Below are positions 18,639-27,612 of a DNA stretch of 64,000 nucleotides, piece after piece (position 1 is the first letter of the stretch; each line of letters opens with the position of its first letter). Source of the DNA: DASUGC01 sp035606665. GTDB lineage: Bacteria; Acidobacteriota; Vicinamibacteria; Vicinamibacterales; SCN-69-37. The notes under the pieces were generated by a model. The model saw only the letters and a program-made list of their open reading frames with translations. It searched no databases and had not been told where the DNA came from. The translations under genes were made by a program, and so were the position numbers. Location: contig DATNEY010000005.1 of the NCBI GenBank assembly GCA_035606665.1, positions 1 to 64,000 on the forward strand, read 5' to 3'.

Positions 18639-19136
18639 ATGAGCAGCGGAAAAACGATCGCACTAACTCTCGGCTTTCTGGGGACTTTCGCTCTCGGTGT
18701 CTGGGTCAGCCCGCACGTCAGGCCGTCGCTCGTCGGCGAGCCTGAGCCCGTGATGCAAACGGCGAGCGCACCTGCGCCGGCGCCGGAGCCGGACCGTACG
18801 GCAGCACGTGTGCGCGCCAGCGAGGACGCCATGGTGCTGCGGCCGATCGCGGCATCAACCGTCGAGTTGCAGCGGCTTCTGAAGCCGGTCCTGAACGAAG
18901 GGATGAATCTGAAGATGGCGTCCGATGGATTCCGCGACGGCGAGCAGTTCGCCGCGGTCGCCCACGCGGCGCGCAATCTCGGCATTCCCTTCATGGTGCT
19001 GAAGCAGCGGGTGCTCGAGGAGAAGATGACGCTGGCCGCCGCGATCCGCGAGATCAAGCCGGACGTGAACGCCGCACTGGAGGCGAACCGGGCGCGGATC
19101 CAGGCAAGGGCCGACATCGCAGCCATTACGCTCTGA
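18639..19136 (+). CDS. Membrane-anchored protein of unknown function
   Basis: 165 aa. Start at ATG 18639, with GAAGGGGG 8-9 nt upstream; longer upstream frames lack an RBS. A single hydrophobic anchor (IALTLGFLGTFALGVWV) is followed by a Pro/Ala-rich linker (ASAPAPAPEPD). A helical domain follows, containing RDGEQFAAVAHAARNLGIPFMVLKQRVLEEKMTLAAAI, which looks like a conserved periplasmic helical fold. A TTGACA at 18589-18594 lies in the gap to the divergent Rieske gene, but I see no matching -10. Function unknown. Confidence 0.75.
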   Translation: MSSGKTIALTLGFLGTFALGVWVSPHVRPSLVGEPEPVMQTASAPAPAPEPDRTAARVRASEDAMVLRPIAASTVELQRLLKPVLNEGMNLKMASDGFRDGEQFAAVAHAARNLGIPFMVLKQRVLEEKMTLAAAIREIKPDVNAALEANRARIQARADIAAITL

Positions 19137-19167
19137 ACTTGCCGACGGCGATGCAAGCCGCTCGTGC

Positions 19168-19659
19168 TTACTTTCTTTTGCTTGCGTCGCCGTCGAATTC
19201 CCTGCGCGTCGCCGATTGCTCCCGCCCGACGCGGCCGACCGCGATGTCGGCGCGCGCGTAACTTTCCGGCCGCACTGCCGCGCCCGCAGCACCGCGCATA
19301 ATCGAAATCTGGCCGACGTGCGTCAGCGCGTCCGCAATCGGCCCCTGGAAGATCACGCCCGGCGGGTACTTCTCGAAGGTTGACGACGCGAGGGCACGGT
19401 CGAAGGACCCGATGGACGCGAAGAACCGATCGCACGCGACCGCCCAGTAGTCCGTCGGCTTCGGCTCCCAGGAATACTCTCCGCGCGCCATCCGTTCGCC
19501 CCAATCCATGAGATCGCCCATGTGCGACACGATCTCCACCGCGGTCCGGCTGCCTTCAGCGAGCCGGAACGCGCCAAAGGCCGGGGGCGCGTCACGAAGC
19601 GCCTTCTCCGCGCGATAAGCAAGGGTCGCGAGTGTGTGACGGAGGAGATCGTTGTTCAC
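19168..19659 (-). CDS. DinB family protein
   Basis: 163-aa four-helix DinB/YfiT-like protein. These proteins bind a divalent metal through three His and include thiol-dependent transferases. The candidate ligands are in HTLATLAYR (residue 8), SHMGDLMDWGERM (about 46) and THVGQISIMRGAAG (about 114). GTG start, with AAGGAG 13 nt upstream inside the preceding gene, whose stop is adjacent. The order zinc-ribbon gene then DinB suggests a two-gene transcript. The specific substrate is unknown. Confidence 0.85.
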   Translation of the reverse strand: MNNDLLRHTLATLAYRAEKALRDAPPAFGAFRLAEGSRTAVEIVSHMGDLMDWGERMARGEYSWEPKPTDYWAVACDRFFASIGSFDRALASSTFEKYPPGVIFQGPIADALTHVGQISIMRGAAGAAVRPESYARADIAVGRVGREQSATRREFDGDASKRK

Positions 19660-19660
19660 C

Positions 19661-19843
19661 TTACTCGAGCGGCTCCTTGGGTTTCAGGGGAGTGACGTGG
19701 TGAACCGGATCGCTGTCGTCCTTCTTTGTGGTCCAGACGTGTCCGCAGCTGGCACAGCGGTAGTAATTCACCAGCGCGTCGTCGCTGATGTCCAGGCGGC
19801 GTTTCGTATCGGCTCCGCAATTCGGGCAGGGCCGGTTGGGCAT
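19661..19843 (-). CDS. Small zinc-ribbon protein
   Basis: 60-aa protein with two CxxC knuckles, CPNCG at residues 6-10 and CASCG near 31-35, separated by about 20 residues, a complete zinc ribbon. It is followed by HVWTTKKDD and a short acidic/proline tail. Its second knuckle plus Trp resembles CDRCGKTW in the 4045 protein. Its stop codon is directly next to the DinB GTG start. Likely a nucleic-acid or protein-binding adaptor; no specific role can be assigned. Confidence 0.8.
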   Translation of the reverse strand: MPNRPCPNCGADTKRRLDISDDALVNYYRCASCGHVWTTKKDDSDPVHHVTPLKPKEPLE

Positions 19844-19871
19844 GACGGCCGACAGCCTACACCGGTACGTA

Positions 19872-20255
19872 ATGAAGTGCCCACACTATTCTTTCAGGCA
19901 TCTGTCGGCGAGAGCGCATCCCAGAAACGTAAGCCGCCAATGCGCAAGTAGATTGAGCGGATCGGTACTGCCATTGCAGTACTACGTGACCCCACCACTT
20001 GAACCCCTCGGATCGGAAACTTGTTGCCAACCCGGAGACATCACCGTCACAAAGGTGCACTCCGGTTACCTGATCGGCCGCGCGTTAGCACCCATCGGAC
20101 CTGGTCCGTGGTGGGAGTACGTGGCGGTTGTCAGGATGTTCAAAGACGCCGTCCACCACGCTCTTACAATCGCCCACAACGACGACGTGCGGGCGTGGCT
20201 CCAGAAGCGCGGCGACGACTACGAAGCTCTGACCGAATCCAGCGACGAGTCGTAG
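19872..20255 (+). CDS. Hypothetical protein, start uncertain
   Basis: Up to 127 aa from ATG 19872, without a good RBS; a shorter form is possible. The C-terminal part looks protein-like: GYLIGRALAPIGPGPWWEY, then VRMFKDAVHHALTIAHNDD and AWLQKRGDDYEAL. This resembles small uncharacterised proteins seen in soil bacteria. The N-terminal part is Arg/Ser/Cys-rich and may be non-coding. It ends 4 nt before the stop of the convergent acyltransferase gene. Base composition is somewhat lower in GC at the beginning. Confidence 0.45.
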   Translation: MKCPHYSFRHLSARAHPRNVSRQCASRLSGSVLPLQYYVTPPLEPLGSETCCQPGDITVTKVHSGYLIGRALAPIGPGPWWEYVAVVRMFKDAVHHALTIAHNDDVRAWLQKRGDDYEALTESSDES

Positions 20256-20258
20256 GGC

Positions 20259-21587
20259 CTACCGCGTCTTCTCCGTCCAGCGCTTGAATCCCGGCAGGGA
20301 CCGGGCGCGCATGCAGGGCTGTTCCACGAAGAGGTACAGCAGTGCGGCGAAGACGACAGAGGTGACCACGGCGAGTGCGGCGCCGGCCCAGAGCGCCGTC
20401 CAGTTGCCGAGCGACGGGCCCCAGGCCGCGGCGGTCTTCGGAAAGAGCCAGAGCATCACCGCTTCGTGAACGAGATAGAGCGAGTACGAGATCTGCGCGA
20501 TCGGATAGAGCACCTTCGCCGACAAGATCGATCGCAGCAGCTTGCCGGCCGCGCCGGAACGGTGGATGGCCGCCAGAATCAGGAACATCAGGCAAATCGA
20601 AAAGACGTCGCGATGGTGCGAGTAGTACAGCTCGGCCGCCCGGCGCGGAATTGACGCGAAGAGCGGCGAGGCGAGCGCGAAGTAGGCCGTCGGAATAATC
20701 AGCGCCACCGCCAGAATAGAGAGGACGTTCACGAGCGCGGTCCGCGTGAAAAACACCCGCACGCGCTCGCGCTGGTACACCATGAGGTACGCGGCGATCA
20801 CACCTGACAGAAGCCCGGCGTACCGCGTGTACAGGTTCTGATACTCGATCGAGAACCGATCCACCCACGACGGCATGTCGGGCGTGTCGAGGAACGGCGG
20901 AATGAAGCCGTGGCGGTCGATGATGATCCAGCGGATGACGCCCGAAAGCAGCATGAACAAGCCGAGGATCTGGAGCTTCGGCCGGAAGCGCATGAAGATC
21001 AGGATGAACGCCGGGAAGATCAGATAGAACTGCTCTTCAATCGCGAGTGACCAGCACCAGCCCATGTACTGTCCGTTGATGGGCAGGAAGTTGTTGACGT
21101 AGAGCAGGTTCGCCCAGATGGTGTCGAAGTTCATCCACGGCGGGAACTCCATCAGGATCGCCGACTTCGGAATGTTGTGAACCAGCGGCGCGCCTAGAAG
21201 CATGGCGACGACGTACACCGGAATCAGCCGGAGGAACCGGCGCGCGTAGAAGCGCTTCACCTGCAGGCCACCGGTCGCCCTGTACTCGTCGAGCAGGATC
21301 GATCCGATCAGGTAGCCGCTGATGACGAAGAACAGGTCCACACCCATGTCGCCGCGGCCCATCCACTGCGTCCACGGTCCCATGAAGAGCGCGAACGCTT
21401 CGGTCGTGAACGATCCGAGGTGGAAGAACGGGATGTGGAAGAAGATGACCCAGATGATTGCGAATGCGCGGACACCGTCGATGACGGGGTCGTGATCGTC
21501 GCGACGACGGACGAGCGATCGCCAGTGACTGGCGAGGTGGAAAACGCGAACGCCGGCGCCCTGCTGGGGGACGCTAGGGTTACCCAT
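20259..21587 (-). CDS. Acyltransferase family 3 (OafA/YrhL-like) membrane protein
   Basis: 442-aa integral membrane acyltransferase, about ten transmembrane helices, moving acetyl or other acyl groups onto cell-surface sugars. The N-terminus contains VIDGVRAFAIIWVIFFHIPFF with the probable catalytic His, then GVDLFFVISGYLIGSILL and FYARRFLRLIPVYVV, all hallmarks of the family. No SGNH domain is attached. It starts only 37 bp from the divergent kinase gene, across a TATATATA core. The acceptor sugar is unknown. Confidence 0.93.
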   Translation of the reverse strand: MGNPSVPQQGAGVRVFHLASHWRSLVRRRDDHDPVIDGVRAFAIIWVIFFHIPFFHLGSFTTEAFALFMGPWTQWMGRGDMGVDLFFVISGYLIGSILLDEYRATGGLQVKRFYARRFLRLIPVYVVAMLLGAPLVHNIPKSAILMEFPPWMNFDTIWANLLYVNNFLPINGQYMGWCWSLAIEEQFYLIFPAFILIFMRFRPKLQILGLFMLLSGVIRWIIIDRHGFIPPFLDTPDMPSWVDRFSIEYQNLYTRYAGLLSGVIAAYLMVYQRERVRVFFTRTALVNVLSILAVALIIPTAYFALASPLFASIPRRAAELYYSHHRDVFSICLMFLILAAIHRSGAAGKLLRSILSAKVLYPIAQISYSLYLVHEAVMLWLFPKTAAAWGPSLGNWTALWAGAALAVVTSVVFAALLYLFVEQPCMRARSLPGFKRWTEKTR

Positions 21588-21599
21588 GGGCCGACGGGA

Positions 21600-21609
21600 T
21601 TATATATAG
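21600..21609. promoter_or_regulatory. Palindromic TATATATA core in a 37-bp divergent spacer
   Basis: TATATATA at 21601-21608 is the only AT-rich block between the acyltransferase ATG (21587) and the kinase ATG (21625). It reads the same on both strands and could serve as a -10 for either gene. No -35 is recognisable in so short a space, and 5' leaders would be very short. Confidence 0.4.
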
Positions 21610-21624
21610 TCCGTCTGCTCCGGC

Positions 21625-24600
21625 ATGACCCCGACCTCCTTCGGCCACTACCGCCTGGAAGACCGCCTCGGTCAGGGCGGGATGGGCGAGGTTTTCCGGG
21701 CTTTTGACGAAAGGCTGAACCGCCGGGTCGCCATCAAGGTGATGCGCTCGGATTCGGGCGCGGCCTCTGCGGACGTCGAGCGATTCCTGCGCGAGGCCCG
21801 GGCCGCCTCCGCGCTGAATCATCCCAACATCGTCACGATCCACGACGTCGGCGACACCGGCGACGGCGGGCACTACATCGTGCAGGAGCTCGTCGAGGGC
21901 CGCACCCTCCGAGCGATGGTCGGCACCGAAGAGCGGCCGCCGCTTACCGCGGTTGTGGATGTCGTCAGGCAGGTCGCGCATGCGCTCTCCGCCGCGCACG
22001 CCGCCGGCATCGTCCACCGCGACATCAAGCCCGAGAACATCATGGTGCGCGGCGACGGGTACGTGAAGGTGCTCGACTTCGGCGTGGCGCGCATGGTCGA
22101 CGTCGCCGGCTCGTCGGACACGACACGATCGAGATCCGATCAGGTCACCGAGCCCGGCAAGCTGGTCGGCACGACGTCGTACATGGCGCCGGAGCAGGCG
22201 AAGGCCGGCGCCATCGGTACGCCCGCGGACATCTTCGCGCTCGGCGTCACGCTGTACGAACTCGTCAGCGGCGAGCGGCCGTTCGTCGGCGGCACGGCCA
22301 TGGCCGTGCTCGCGGCGATTCTGTCGGAGCAACCGGTACCGCTCGCGCGGCTCATTCCATCGACGCCGCCGCCGCTCGACGCCTTGGTCCACCGGATGCT
22401 CGCGAAGAATCCGGACGAGCGGCCGACGTCGCGTGAGATCGAAGAAGCCCTGACCTTGATGGCCTCGGGCGACACGCTCACGTCGCCGACCGCTGCCGCG
22501 CCGCGCCGTACGACGGTCGGCCGTGAGGCCGAGCGCGATCAGCTCCGGCGCGCGCTGGCCCGGGCGCGTACGGGCAACGGGCTGCTCCTGACGGTGTCGG
22601 GCGAGGCCGGCATCGGCAAGACCAGTCTCGTCGAGGATTTCCTGGCCGAGGCGGTCGCTCGACCGGATCGGCCGATCGTCGCCCGCGGCCGCTGCTCCGA
22701 GCGGCTGGCCGGATCCGAAGCGTACCTGCCGATCCTCGACGCGCTCGATCATCTGCTCAATCGCCACACAGGCACGTCCGTGCAGACGCTGATGAAGACG
22801 GTGGCGCCGACGTGGTACCTCCAGGTCGCGACCGGCCTCAGCGAGCAGTCGGGCATCAGCTCGATGCGCCTCGAAGCCCAGGCGGCGTCGCAGGAACGCC
22901 TGAAGCGTGAGGCCGGTGCGTTTCTTCACGACCTCGCGCGGGCGCAGCCCGTCGTGCTGTTTCTCGACGATCTGCACTGGGCGGACGCGTCGACCGTGGA
23001 TCTGCTCAACTACCTCGCGAGCCGGTTCAGCGGCACGCGGTTGCTCATTCTCGCCACCTACCGGCCGTCGGAAATGGCCCTCGGGCAGCACCCGTTCCTC
23101 GAGATCCGGGGCGAGCTGCGGTCGCGCGGCCTGCTCGAAGACCTGTCGCTGCAGTTTCTCAGCGCGGCCGACGTCAGCCACTACCTCGCGCTCGAGTTCT
23201 CCGAGCACGTGTTCCCGCCGGAATTCGCCGGTGAGGTGTACGCCAAGACCGAGGGCAACCCGCTGTTCATGGCGGATCTCGTGCGCTACCTGCGCGACTC
23301 GGGTCGCATCGTCGAGGAACGCGGGCGGTGGCGAGTGTCGTCGACGGAGGCAGGCGGGGTGCGGGATCTGCCGGAGTCCGTGCGCAGCATGATCGAACGC
23401 AAGATCCAGCAGCTCAGCGAGACCGACAAGAAGCTCCTGCTGGCGGCCGCGGTACAAGGCCATCAGTTCGACACGGCCACGGTCAGTGAAGCGGCCGAGA
23501 TGGAACCGGCGCACGTCGAGGATCGGCTGGACGTGCTCGCGCGCGTGCACGTGTTCGTCGAGCGCGGCGCCGAGCGCGAGTTTCCCGATCTGACCCTGAC
23601 GCAAGATTACCGCTTCGTGCACGTGCTGTATCAGAACGCCCTGTACGCGTCGCTGCAGCCCGCGCGGCGCGCGGCCCTGAGCGGCAAAGTGGCCCGGTCG
23701 CTCGTCACGCATCACGGTGGGCGCGTCAACAGCGTGGCGGCGAGCGTGGCGGTGCTCTTCGAGGCCGCGCGCGACTTCGCGTCGAGCGCGCAGTACTACT
23801 TCGTCGCCGCCCGGCAGGCGGGCAACCTCTACGCCTTCCGCGAGTCGTTGTCGCTGGCCGAGCGCGGACTCGATGGCCTGCGCGGGCTGCCGGATGGCCC
23901 GCAGCGCGTCCAGCTCGAGCTCGGCCTGCAGATGATTCGCGGCCACGCGCTGCGCATGCTGAAGGGCTGGGCCGCGCCGGAGCTCGAGCCCGTCTTCACG
24001 CGCGCGCGGCAGCTCTGCCACGAGCTCGCCGATCCGCCGGAGCTCGTCCCCGTGCTCTGGGCGCTCACGCTCTTCTACGCGATTCGCGGCAACCTGCGCG
24101 AGTACAAGGAGAAGGCCGACGAAGTGATGCGGATGGCCGAACAGTCCGCCAATCCGGCGTTCATCATCGGCGGCTATCACCTCGTCGGCGTGTGCGGCGA
24201 GTTCATGGGGGACATGGTCGACTCGCGCGACAAGCTCCAGCGCGGCAGCCGCCTGCACGACCCCGCCAAGCATCTCGCGTACACGCAAATGTACGGGCTC
24301 GACCCCGGCATGATTGCCCGCGCGATGCTGAGCCGGCCGACGCTGGTGCTGGGCTATCCGGATCAAGCGCTCAAGCAGGCCCGGGAGACGCTCGCGATCG
24401 CCCGGTCCCAGCGCCAGCCGATGACGCTGGCGTTCGCGCTCCTCGTGCTCGAGGGCGTGCACCTCAACCGCGGCGAGGCCGGCGACGTTGTCGGCCTCGG
24501 CAACGAAGTGATCGAGCTAGCGCGGGAATACGGCCTCGCGCAGGAAAAGGAATGGGGCCGCGCGTTTCAGGGCGTGGCCTTCGCCCTGCTGGGCGATCTC

Positions 24601-25065
24601 GACAAGGGCATCGATCAGCTCAAGGACAGCATCGCCGTTCAGCAGGCGATCGGCTCCGGCCTTGTGAGGAGCGCGTTTCTCGGCGCGCTGGCGGAGCTGC
24701 TTTGTTTCGCCGGACGGCTGGATGAGAGCCGCGTGGCGATAGAAGAAGCGTTCGAGCATGCCGCGAAGATGAGCGAGGGCGGCTACATCGCCGAGCTCCA
24801 CCGTGCGCACGCACAGCTGATGGCCGCATCGGGCCGCGCCGGCGACGCTGAGGCGAGCTACCGCAAGGCGATCGATTACGCGTCGAAGCAGCAGGCCAGA
24901 ATCTTCGAGCTCCGTGCCGCGACGGGCCTGGCGCGGTTGCTCGCGGCCGCGAAGAGGACCGATGACGCGCGCGCGGCGCTCAAACCTGTCTACGACTGGT
25001 TCTCCGAGGGTCACACCACCGCCGACCTCGTCAACGCGCGCAAGACTCTGGACGAGATCGGCTGA
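21625..25065 (+). CDS. Serine/threonine protein kinase fused to AAA ATPase and TPR-like region
   Basis: 1146-aa signalling protein. The kinase domain (about 1-285) has GQGGMGEVF, the VAIK lysine, HRDIKPEN (H131) and LDFG (D151), all intact. It is followed by an AAA/ORC2-like ATPase with Walker A GEAGIGKTS near 326-334 and Walker B VVLFLDDLHWAD near 441-452. A long helical TPR-like C-terminus (about 720-1140) follows. This is the layout of PknK-like and MalT-like STAND regulators, where the ATPase module gates activity and TPRs bind a partner. No transmembrane helix is seen, so it is cytoplasmic. The patatin gene starts 6 nt after its stop, so the two are probably co-expressed. Confidence 0.93.
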   Translation: MTPTSFGHYRLEDRLGQGGMGEVFRAFDERLNRRVAIKVMRSDSGAASADVERFLREARAASALNHPNIVTIHDVGDTGDGGHYIVQELVEGRTLRAMVGTEERPPLTAVVDVVRQVAHALSAAHAAGIVHRDIKPENIMVRGDGYVKVLDFGVARMVDVAGSSDTTRSRSDQVTEPGKLVGTTSYMAPEQAKAGAIGTPADIFALGVTLYELVSGERPFVGGTAMAVLAAILSEQPVPLARLIPSTPPPLDALVHRMLAKNPDERPTSREIEEALTLMASGDTLTSPTAAAPRRTTVGREAERDQLRRALARARTGNGLLLTVSGEAGIGKTSLVEDFLAEAVARPDRPIVARGRCSERLAGSEAYLPILDALDHLLNRHTGTSVQTLMKTVAPTWYLQVATGLSEQSGISSMRLEAQAASQERLKREAGAFLHDLARAQPVVLFLDDLHWADASTVDLLNYLASRFSGTRLLILATYRPSEMALGQHPFLEIRGELRSRGLLEDLSLQFLSAADVSHYLALEFSEHVFPPEFAGEVYAKTEGNPLFMADLVRYLRDSGRIVEERGRWRVSSTEAGGVRDLPESVRSMIERKIQQLSETDKKLLLAAAVQGHQFDTATVSEAAEMEPAHVEDRLDVLARVHVFVERGAEREFPDLTLTQDYRFVHVLYQNALYASLQPARRAALSGKVARSLVTHHGGRVNSVAASVAVLFEAARDFASSAQYYFVAARQAGNLYAFRESLSLAERGLDGLRGLPDGPQRVQLELGLQMIRGHALRMLKGWAAPELEPVFTRARQLCHELADPPELVPVLWALTLFYAIRGNLREYKEKADEVMRMAEQSANPAFIIGGYHLVGVCGEFMGDMVDSRDKLQRGSRLHDPAKHLAYTQMYGLDPGMIARAMLSRPTLVLGYPDQALKQARETLAIARSQRQPMTLAFALLVLEGVHLNRGEAGDVVGLGNEVIELAREYGLAQEKEWGRAFQGVAFALLGDLDKGIDQLKDSIAVQQAIGSGLVRSAFLGALAELLCFAGRLDESRVAIEEAFEHAAKMSEGGYIAELHRAHAQLMAASGRAGDAEASYRKAIDYASKQQARIFELRAATGLARLLAAAKRTDDARAALKPVYDWFSEGHTTADLVNARKTLDEIG

Positions 25066-25070
25066 CGCCC

Positions 25071-27608
25071 GTGTCCAGTACGCCCAACGTCGCCGGCCCC
25101 GAACCGCTGCGCTTTGATCGCGTGCTCGCCGAGGAGCGCGCCGCTCTGAAGAAGACACCTGGAGAATCGTCGTCCGCGCTCTGCCTTTCCGGCGGCGGCG
25201 TCCGCAGCGCAAGCTTCAGTCTCGGCGTGCTGCAGGCCTTGTCACGCGCCGGCGTCCTCGACAAGTTCGACTACCTCTCCACCGTGTCCGGCGGCGGGTA
25301 CGCCGGCGGGTGGCTCTCCGCGTGGCGGGTTCGAGCGAAGGCGAAAAGCGAGCCCGATCCGTGCCTCAACCTCGATGGGTTGTCGCCTGACGGCGACGAG
25401 CCTCCGCCGCTCGGGCGTCTCCGTGCGTTCATCGAGTACCTGACGCCGCACACCGGGGTTCTGTCGGCTGACGTCTGGACACTCGTCGGCACCATGCTCC
25501 GCAACCTGGCCGTCAACTGGCTGATCCTGATTCCGGCGATCGCCGCGGCGGCGATGCTGCCGCGGCTGTACCTCGGACTGCTGGGACTGCCCTCTCAGCC
25601 GGAACTGGTGTCGCACGAAACACTCGAAGCCTGGTACAGCGCGGGCTGGATTCTGTTGATGGTGCTCGTGGCAATCGCCGGCACCTATGCCGCGCTTCAG
25701 CTGCCGAGCCTCGGCCGTCGTCCCAACGGCCTGCGCGGATTCCTCGGCTGGTTCCTGGCTCCCGTGCTGATCGTCCATGTGCTGCTCAGCGTCCACCGCT
25801 TCTGGGCGCCGCAATTCGGACTCGATGCCACCAGCGGCTGGCAGATCCTGGCATCAGCGGGCGGAATGATGCTGCCGTGGCTGGCCGGCAGTGTGTTCGG
25901 TGGGCGGTTCTGGCAGCCACGGATCTGGATCGCGGCGGCGGTCGCCGGCGCCGCAGGACGGTTCGCCGCCTGGCAGGTGCACGCGCTCGCCAGCTTCGTC
26001 GCGAGCAACGCGCCCCAGGCTTTCGTGGTGCTCGATCTCACCGGCTCACTCGCGATGCTCTTTCTGCAAATCGCGCTGTTCATCGGCCTCGCAAGCCGCG
26101 AGATGACGGACGAGGATCGGGAGTGGTGGGCGCGATCGGGGGCGTGGATCCTGATCTCGTCGGCGACCTGGTTCGCGGTGAGCGCGGTCGTGATCCTGGG
26201 CCCGCTCGCCCTGAACGCCGCCCTCGATCAGATCGGCGTCACCCACCTGTCTGGACGAATCGGACTCGGAGTCCTCGCGGTGCTCGCCGGCGTCGCGCAA
26301 CGAACGAGCGCCGTCCTGTCGGTGATTTCCGGAGCCGGATGGCTGAAGTCGCTGGTGGCGTCGATGGCCGCTCCCGTGGTCACACTGGCCCTCTTCGTTC
26401 TGACATCGGACGCCAATGGCGTCCTGCTCGGCGCGGTGCACGCGCGCCTTCGCCTGTCCGAACACACGCACGTGCTTGGCGCGTCGCTGCCCGAGGATCT
26501 GATCGGGCTCGGCCTCCTGGTGGTCCTCGGTCTCGGGCTCGGTCACATCATCGCGGTCAACCGTTTCTCCCTGCACGGGATGTATCGCTTCAGGCTCGTC
26601 CGCACGTTCCTGGGAGCCTCGCGGTCGGGCGCCGAACGTCATCCGAGCCCGTTCACGGGGTTCGACGCGAATGACGACCTCCGGATCAGCGAGCTCGCGA
26701 CCCTGAGCCGTCCGTTTCACGTCGTCAATGCCACGCTCAACACCGTCGCAAACACGAGACTGGCCACGGCGGAACGCCAGGCGCGCCCGTTCACGTTCTC
26801 GGCGTTGCACTCGGGCGCGGACGGCGTCGGCTACCGGCCGTCCGCCCAATACGCCGGCGGCATCACGCTCGGGGACGCGATCACGACCTCCGGCGCGGCG
26901 GCCAATTCCAACATGGGCGCGGCTGCCTCCCCGGTGCAGACGTTCCTGCTGACGTTGTTCAACGCCCGCCTCGGCGAATGGCTGGGCAATCCCGGCGTGC
27001 CGGGCAGCCAGACCTGGACAAAGCCCGCGCCGAGCTTCGGCGCCGGCCCGCTCCTGAACGAGCTCGTGGCGCGGACGACGGACACCAACCCGTTTGTGAA
27101 TCTTTCGGACGGAGGACACTTCGACAACCTCGGCGCGTACGAAATGATCCGCCGCCGCTGCCGGACGATCGTGATCGTCGACGCCGGCGCCGATCCGTCG
27201 TTCGCGTTCGGCGATCTCGCCAACCTCAGCCGCCGAGTGCGCATCGACTTCGGCGTGTCGATCACGTTCCCCTCTGGTGTCGAGATCGGACCGTCGGTCG
27301 CCGCCGGCCGGCGCAGCCGCTGGGCCGCAGCGACGATCAACTATCGCGACGCCGATCCGGCGATGCCGAACGGCGTGCTGGTGTACATCAAGCCCACGAT
27401 TCTCGGTGACGAGCCCATCGACGTCGCGAACTATGCGCAGTCGAATCCGCCGTTCCCGCACCAGTCGACCGTCAATCAATGGTTCGGCGCCGCCGAGTTC
27501 GAGAGCTACCGCACGCTCGGTTGGCACACCGTCGCTTCGCTCTGCGGCAACCGCACGTTCGCGGATCCCCGCGAACTGTACGAGGCCGCTACTCGCCCTG
27601 GAGCCTGA
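25071..27608 (+). CDS. Membrane patatin-like phospholipase
   Basis: 845-aa protein from GTG 25071. It has an N-terminal patatin motif LCLSGGGVRSASFSLGVLQAL (about residues 38-58) with the oxyanion glycines. The nucleophile elbow is YLSTVSGGGYAGGWLSAW, and the catalytic Asp lies in LSDGGHFDNLGAYEM (about residue 680). Between these lies a large insert with about ten hydrophobic segments (140-490), so the catalytic halves are split by a membrane domain. The family hydrolyses membrane lipids to release fatty acids. It sits between the kinase and the cytochrome/catalase gene with gaps of 5 and 4 nt, suggesting one operon. Confidence 0.9.
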   Translation: MSSTPNVAGPEPLRFDRVLAEERAALKKTPGESSSALCLSGGGVRSASFSLGVLQALSRAGVLDKFDYLSTVSGGGYAGGWLSAWRVRAKAKSEPDPCLNLDGLSPDGDEPPPLGRLRAFIEYLTPHTGVLSADVWTLVGTMLRNLAVNWLILIPAIAAAAMLPRLYLGLLGLPSQPELVSHETLEAWYSAGWILLMVLVAIAGTYAALQLPSLGRRPNGLRGFLGWFLAPVLIVHVLLSVHRFWAPQFGLDATSGWQILASAGGMMLPWLAGSVFGGRFWQPRIWIAAAVAGAAGRFAAWQVHALASFVASNAPQAFVVLDLTGSLAMLFLQIALFIGLASREMTDEDREWWARSGAWILISSATWFAVSAVVILGPLALNAALDQIGVTHLSGRIGLGVLAVLAGVAQRTSAVLSVISGAGWLKSLVASMAAPVVTLALFVLTSDANGVLLGAVHARLRLSEHTHVLGASLPEDLIGLGLLVVLGLGLGHIIAVNRFSLHGMYRFRLVRTFLGASRSGAERHPSPFTGFDANDDLRISELATLSRPFHVVNATLNTVANTRLATAERQARPFTFSALHSGADGVGYRPSAQYAGGITLGDAITTSGAAANSNMGAAASPVQTFLLTLFNARLGEWLGNPGVPGSQTWTKPAPSFGAGPLLNELVARTTDTNPFVNLSDGGHFDNLGAYEMIRRRCRTIVIVDAGADPSFAFGDLANLSRRVRIDFGVSITFPSGVEIGPSVAAGRRSRWAAATINYRDADPAMPNGVLVYIKPTILGDEPIDVANYAQSNPPFPHQSTVNQWFGAAEFESYRTLGWHTVASLCGNRTFADPRELYEAATRPGA

Positions 27609-27612
27609 CGTC

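Noticed and set aside
21580..24462. 960-aa minus-strand ORF opposite the kinase-AAA gene
   Set aside because: Arg/His/Val-rich shadow with no motif; the plus strand has clear kinase and ATPase motifs.
27277..27612. N-terminal extension of the cytochrome/catalase protein
   Set aside because: The extension overlaps the patatin gene in another frame and is Arg/Ser-rich; ATG 27613 starts a proper membrane anchor.
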